64,000 nucleotides of DNA, taken from Chloroflexota bacterium (GTDB taxonomy: Bacteria > Chloroflexota > Anaerolineae > Anaerolineales > Villigracilaceae). The position numbers and the translations under genes were made by a program. Positions 60,973 to 64,000 of the stretch are shown piece by piece (positions within the stretch are counted from its first letter, which is position 1; the number at the start of each line of letters is the position of its first letter). The stretch covers positions 124,001 through 188,000 of the forward strand of contig JACPVF010000013.1 of the NCBI GenBank assembly GCA_016191845.1, read 5' to 3'. Below the pieces are notes generated by a model that did no database searches, was not told the DNA's origin, and worked only from the letters and a program-made list of their open reading frames with translations.

Positions 60973-62445
60973 ATGAACAAAACCTTGCGTTATCTCTGGC
61001 TTATACCGATCTTCATCCTCGGCCTCTTTATGGGCGGTAAATGGAATCTTCCGCTCGCAGCCTGGCTGACCCCCATCTTCGTCATTCGCTTCTTCCGCAG
61101 CAGCGACAAGGCAGGACGCGATTTTCTCCTGCTTTGGGTCGCCTCCGCCATCTCAACCATCCTCTCATGGAGTGGTGCAACTTTCATGTCCAAAATTCAT
61201 CCCGCCGCTGAAGCAGGCTTCTTCCTGCTCATGGCCCCGCTTGGCTTGCTGCCTTATGTGGTGGACCGCCTTTACTTCCGCCGCTTTGGTTCGTCCGCCT
61301 GGCTGACGCTGGTTTACCCTGTGGCGGCCACCGCCATGGATTTCTTCTCCTCCAATGGCAGCCCGTTTGGGACGTTCGGTGCGGCGGCATATAATCAACG
61401 AGATTTTCTACCCGTTATGCAGATTGTCGCCGTCACGGGATTATGGGGAATCACCTTCGCCGCCAGTTGGACCGCCAGCCTGGTCAATCATTTCTGGGAG
61501 ACGAAACCCACCCGCCTCTCCTGGACTTTTGCTGGGCTGCTGGCCTTGATCCTGACTCTCAGCTTTGGGCGGATTCTGCTCCCGCTCCAACCCAAAGAGA
61601 CTGCCCAAGTCGCGGGCTTCTCCCTGCCAGCAGGGAAATTGTCCGAGTTGCTGAGTCAACTCCAGGCGGGGAATGAAGCAGGCTTCCGTCAGGCCGTGGA
61701 TGAACTCCACGCGCAGGAACTGGATCAAATCCGCATGATGGCACAGGATGGCGCAGACATCGTCGTTTTGCAAGAAGGCGCAGGAATTGGGTATTCCGAT
61801 CAGGTGGAAGCATTGACGACTCAAGCATCGATTCTTGCCCAAGCCGAGGGTATCTACATTGTCCTGCCAGTTTTCGACCTGGGAAAATCACCCGTCGAAA
61901 ATAAGATCCATATCATCGACCCGAACGGTGCGATTGTGTTGACCCATGTCAAGTACGGTGGCAACGATTTCGAAGGTTCACTCAAGGGCGATGGCATCCT
62001 CCAAACCGTGGACACACCCTTCGGAAAACTGAGCGCGGTCATCTGTTGGGATGCCGACTTTCCGACCGTTATCAAACAGGCAGGGCAGCAGCATGTTGAC
62101 CTGCTCTTCGTCCCCTCAAACGACTGGCTGGAAGTGAAAGACATTCATGCGGGCATGGCCTCCTTCCGCGCTGTGGAAAATGGCCTGGTGATCTTCCGCC
62201 AGACAGGGGAAGGTGTCTCGTCGGTAGTAGATGCTTACGGTCACGAACTCAACCGAGTGGATCGCTTCGAAGAAAATGCCTCTGGCTTCACGGGCATCCA
62301 AAATATTCAGGTCCCTCTTAGCACGCTGAACACTCTGTACCCGTCAGTTGGCGACCTGCTCGGAAATGCCACGCTGGTTGGGTTGGCGGGTCTGTTGATC
62401 GCGTTCTGGTTGACCAGAAAAAAGAAATCCCAGCCTGCCATATAG
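60973..62445 (+). CDS. apolipoprotein N-acyltransferase-like (Lnt-type) membrane amidase
   Basis: 490 residues from the ATG after AGGAGAGTCAC; a longer upstream frame lacks a ribosome site. Seven or so N-terminal spans, then a nitrilase domain with the Glu-Lys-Cys triad in VVLQEGAG, LTHVKYGGNDFEG and AVICWDADFP, then a last C-terminal membrane span (TLVGLAGLLIAFWLT). This is the Lnt layout, adding the third acyl chain to lipoproteins. The family is less expected in a Gram-positive-like envelope, and the core is divergent, so the role may differ. Confidence 0.85.
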   Translation: MNKTLRYLWLIPIFILGLFMGGKWNLPLAAWLTPIFVIRFFRSSDKAGRDFLLLWVASAISTILSWSGATFMSKIHPAAEAGFFLLMAPLGLLPYVVDRLYFRRFGSSAWLTLVYPVAATAMDFFSSNGSPFGTFGAAAYNQRDFLPVMQIVAVTGLWGITFAASWTASLVNHFWETKPTRLSWTFAGLLALILTLSFGRILLPLQPKETAQVAGFSLPAGKLSELLSQLQAGNEAGFRQAVDELHAQELDQIRMMAQDGADIVVLQEGAGIGYSDQVEALTTQASILAQAEGIYIVLPVFDLGKSPVENKIHIIDPNGAIVLTHVKYGGNDFEGSLKGDGILQTVDTPFGKLSAVICWDADFPTVIKQAGQQHVDLLFVPSNDWLEVKDIHAGMASFRAVENGLVIFRQTGEGVSSVVDAYGHELNRVDRFEENASGFTGIQNIQVPLSTLNTLYPSVGDLLGNATLVGLAGLLIAFWLTRKKKSQPAI

Positions 62446-62489
62446 AAATAGGCTTACAAAGCCATCCAATATCCTGCTTTTGTATCGAT

Positions 62490-62517
62490 TTGACCAATGG
62501 ATTTTATTGTGTATAAT
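62490..62517 (+). promoter_or_regulatory. promoter of the small protein gene
   Basis: TTGACC (62490-62495), 16 bases, TATAAT (62512-62517). Confidence 0.75.
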
Positions 62518-62566
62518 AAAAAACAATTTAAATTTCCAACAATATCAATAAGCAGGAGTGATGAAT

Positions 62567-62791
62567 ATGCCCAGTCGAATCCAAACCCTGGCCAAACGAA
62601 TCAACATGTCCTACGACGAGTTCGTGGGTGAAATGCGAAAGCGTGGTTGCAGTGAGCCTACAGCCGAAAAGTTGTGGAATGGTGTGTACGAACAGTTCGA
62701 AGCCTACAATGACAACGACATTTATCTGAGCAACCTGCGCAAGGCCGCCGATGTGCTCAAGGTTCGCACGGGTCGTCTTCTGGACGACTAG
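62567..62791 (+). CDS. small helical protein, HTH-like, unknown
   Basis: 74 residues from the ATG with GCAGGAG 8 bases before. SRIQTLAKRINMSYDEFV, RKRGCSEPTAEKLWNG, YLSNLRKAADVLKVRTGRLL looks like a small helix-turn-helix (Cro/C1-like) fold ending LLDD. It has its own good promoter and a terminator, so it seems to be real. The role may be regulatory; no target is visible. Confidence 0.75.
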   Translation: MPSRIQTLAKRINMSYDEFVGEMRKRGCSEPTAEKLWNGVYEQFEAYNDNDIYLSNLRKAADVLKVRTGRLLDD

Positions 62792-62810
62792 ATGCCCCTT
62801 CCACGAGTTC

Positions 62811-62840
62811 AAGAGACCGTCCCTGCGACGGTCTCTTTTC
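62811..62840 (+). terminator. terminator after the small protein gene
   Basis: Stem AAGAGACCGTC (62811-62821) with its complement (62827-62837), 5-base loop, TTC tail. Confidence 0.85.
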
Positions 62841-62870
62841 ATTCATCCCATCGGGTATAATTCGGCGCAC

Positions 62871-63509
62871 ATGAACGCACGCACTAACGAATCCTGGCTG
62901 GAGGACCTGCGCACACCGGGCCCAGTCCGTGACGCGGCGCTGGACGACCTGCACGCCATCGTCAGCAAGGGACTGCCTTACGCCCTGTCGCGCTGGCTCT
63001 CGCCCGACGATCCCCTTTTCACGCCCCTGGTGGAGGAAGTCTCCCAGGAGACTCTTCTGCGCGTCCTCGACCAACTGGATACGTTCGAGGGCCGCTCGAT
63101 GTTCACCACCTGGGTGCACAAGATCGCCATCCGCATCGCGCTGACCGAACTCCGCCGCAAACGTTGGCAGGATTCCTCCCTCGACGAATTGGTGGACAAC
63201 GAGGAGAATCCCGCCCCTGAGCGATTGATGGCTGACCCCCAGGCTGGTCCCGAAACCTCCACGGAGCGCGCCGATATGCTGACCCGCATCCGCCGCATTC
63301 TCGACGAGGAGTTGACCGAGAAACAACGGCAGGCTCTTGTCCTGCTCGGCTTGCAGGATCTGCCCATGGAGGAGGCTGCGCGCATCATGAAAACCAACCG
63401 CAACGCTCTCTACAAACTTCTGCACGATGCGCGTCTGCGTCTCAAGCGGCGCCTGGCTGCCGAAGACTTGAATGCACAGGAAGTTCTTTCCGCGTTCGAG
63501 AGCAGGTAA
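62871..63509 (+). CDS. ECF-type sigma factor
   Basis: 212 residues. Region 2 contains EVSQETLLRVLDQLDTFEGR and TWVHKIAIRIALTELRRKRW. Region 4 contains LTEKQRQALVLLGLQDLPMEEAARIM and RNALYKLLHDARLRLKRRL. TATAAT (62856-62861) ends 9 bases before the ATG with no Shine-Dalgarno. An anti-sigma gene follows, so the pair is a signal-responsive unit; the target promoters are unknown. Confidence 0.92.
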   Translation: MNARTNESWLEDLRTPGPVRDAALDDLHAIVSKGLPYALSRWLSPDDPLFTPLVEEVSQETLLRVLDQLDTFEGRSMFTTWVHKIAIRIALTELRRKRWQDSSLDELVDNEENPAPERLMADPQAGPETSTERADMLTRIRRILDEELTEKQRQALVLLGLQDLPMEEAARIMKTNRNALYKLLHDARLRLKRRLAAEDLNAQEVLSAFESR

Positions 63510-63572
63510 GATTAAACTGACATTAATCGTCCAGGTTGCAGATTATCAACAAAAAGAAATCTGGAACAAAAA

Positions 63573-63836
63573 ATGACCCAACCGCAAAATGACACAGACC
63601 GACTTCCCGATGAGCTGATCGAAAACCTGATCCGCTCCCTCGAGCATACCAAGGAAGAGGAGTGCACCTGCGACGAGGTGTATGCTGTGGTGGACCAGTA
63701 TGTCGAGGCCGAATTCCGCGGCGAGGATGTGCAACGTCTCATGCCGCTGATCAAGCAGCACATGGAATTATGTCACAACTGCTGCGAAGAATACGAAGCC
63801 TTGCTCGATATTCTCGAAAAAAACGATCCCGCCTAA
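63573..63836 (+). CDS. anti-sigma factor-like zinc-finger protein
   Basis: 87 residues. C-terminal QHMELCHNCCEEYEALLDIL carries a HxxxCxxC-type (zf-HC2) motif, the mark of ZAS anti-sigma domains, with CTCDEVYAVVDQYVEAE before it. There is no membrane span, so it is a soluble anti-sigma factor. It lies 63 bases after the sigma gene, its likely partner. Confidence 0.85.
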   Translation: MTQPQNDTDRLPDELIENLIRSLEHTKEEECTCDEVYAVVDQYVEAEFRGEDVQRLMPLIKQHMELCHNCCEEYEALLDILEKNDPA

Positions 63837-63840
63837 AAAT

Positions 63841-63865
63841 CAGGGTCTCCGTCTCGGAGACCCTG
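63841..63865 (-). terminator. terminator of the DUF1684 gene
   Basis: Stem CAGGGTCTCCG (63841-63851) with CGGAGACCCTG (63855-63865), 3-base loop; an A-run on the plus-strand left side gives a U-run on the minus strand. Confidence 0.8.
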
Positions 63866-63870
63866 TTCAC

Positions 63871-64000
63871 TTAATGCTCGGGGTGAAAGATTTTTTCTCC
63901 CGCACGGATGGGGATCTTGAGCCGATTCTCGAACGGGGTGATCGGGCAGGACCACATCTCATTGTAGGCGCAGTAAGGGTTGTAGGCCAGGTTGAAGTCC
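63871..64000 (-). CDS. DUF1684 family protein, C-terminal end
   Basis: Only the last 42 residues lie in the window: DFNLAYNPYCAYNEMWSC, PITPFENRLKIPIRAGE, then KIFHPEH and stop. This is the conserved end of DUF1684, a family of unknown function whose members often carry a FHA- or YkgG-like neighbour. The gene continues past 64000. Confidence 0.85.
   Translation of the reverse strand, partial: DFNLAYNPYCAYNEMWSCPITPFENRLKIPIRAGEKIFHPEH

Overview
The window looks like one stretch of a mesophilic bacterial chromosome, GC-rich (estimated by eye at nearly 60%) and densely packed. The best guess is Chloroflexota, class Anaerolineae. That rests on several things seen together: lipoproteins with Thr/Pro linkers and an NBR1-type Ig domain, a fused AroK-AroB, tandem type-I-beta DAHP synthases, a sugar-phosphate type microcompartment locus, FabL, many REP-like palindromes, and many genes whose -10 box lies only 6-10 bases before the ATG. 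There is no rRNA gene here, so the taxonomy is inference. I saw no phage, plasmid, complete insertion sequence or CRISPR array.

Layout. 1-7.6 kb: the end of a Cys/Met PLP enzyme, a cyclic-nucleotide-domain PP2C phosphatase, a deoxynucleoside kinase, lipoproteins and an ABC-2 exporter. 7.9-12.1 kb: a Roco GTPase with nine 23-residue leucine-rich repeats, beside a decayed REP-associated transposase with its palindromes. 12.2-22.2 kb: trxB, mdh and citrate synthase, a GT-C type membrane protein, a TetR/membrane-protein pair and Pth2. 22.2-25.1 kb: a compact bacterial microcompartment operon (RpiB, DeoC, three pentameric shell proteins and one unknown protein) with candidate targeting helices on all three non-shell proteins and no hexameric shell gene. 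25.2-27.2 kb: an NnrS-like membrane protein, a nonsense-mutated remnant, and a short-chain dehydrogenase that seems to have lost its 3' end in the same deletion. 29.1-30.7 kb: hisD behind a His-codon leader peptide and terminator. 30.8-44.9 kb: rRNA methyltransferase-like protein, cyclophilin, PAS-GGDEF protein, class III aminotransferase, MFS/TetR pair, a MoxR/DUF58/DUF4129 cluster, FabL and tRNA-Val.

45-56.6 kb is an aromatic amino acid region: aspartate-type aminotransferase and pheA, then an attenuator with a leader peptide packed with Tyr, Phe and Trp codons, then aroH, two aroF, tyrA, aroA, aroE, aroC, aroKB and aroQ. This is every step from DAHP to chorismate plus the entry to Tyr and Phe. 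56.6-64 kb: SUI1/YciH, a diguanylate cyclase, a NarL-type two-component system, an Lnt-like N-acyltransferase, an ECF sigma/anti-sigma pair and the end of a DUF1684 protein.

The two points most worth following are the microcompartment operon and the matched his and aro attenuators. Both attenuators use a TTGACA-17-TAGAAT promoter placed so close to the leader ATG that the transcript should be leaderless.
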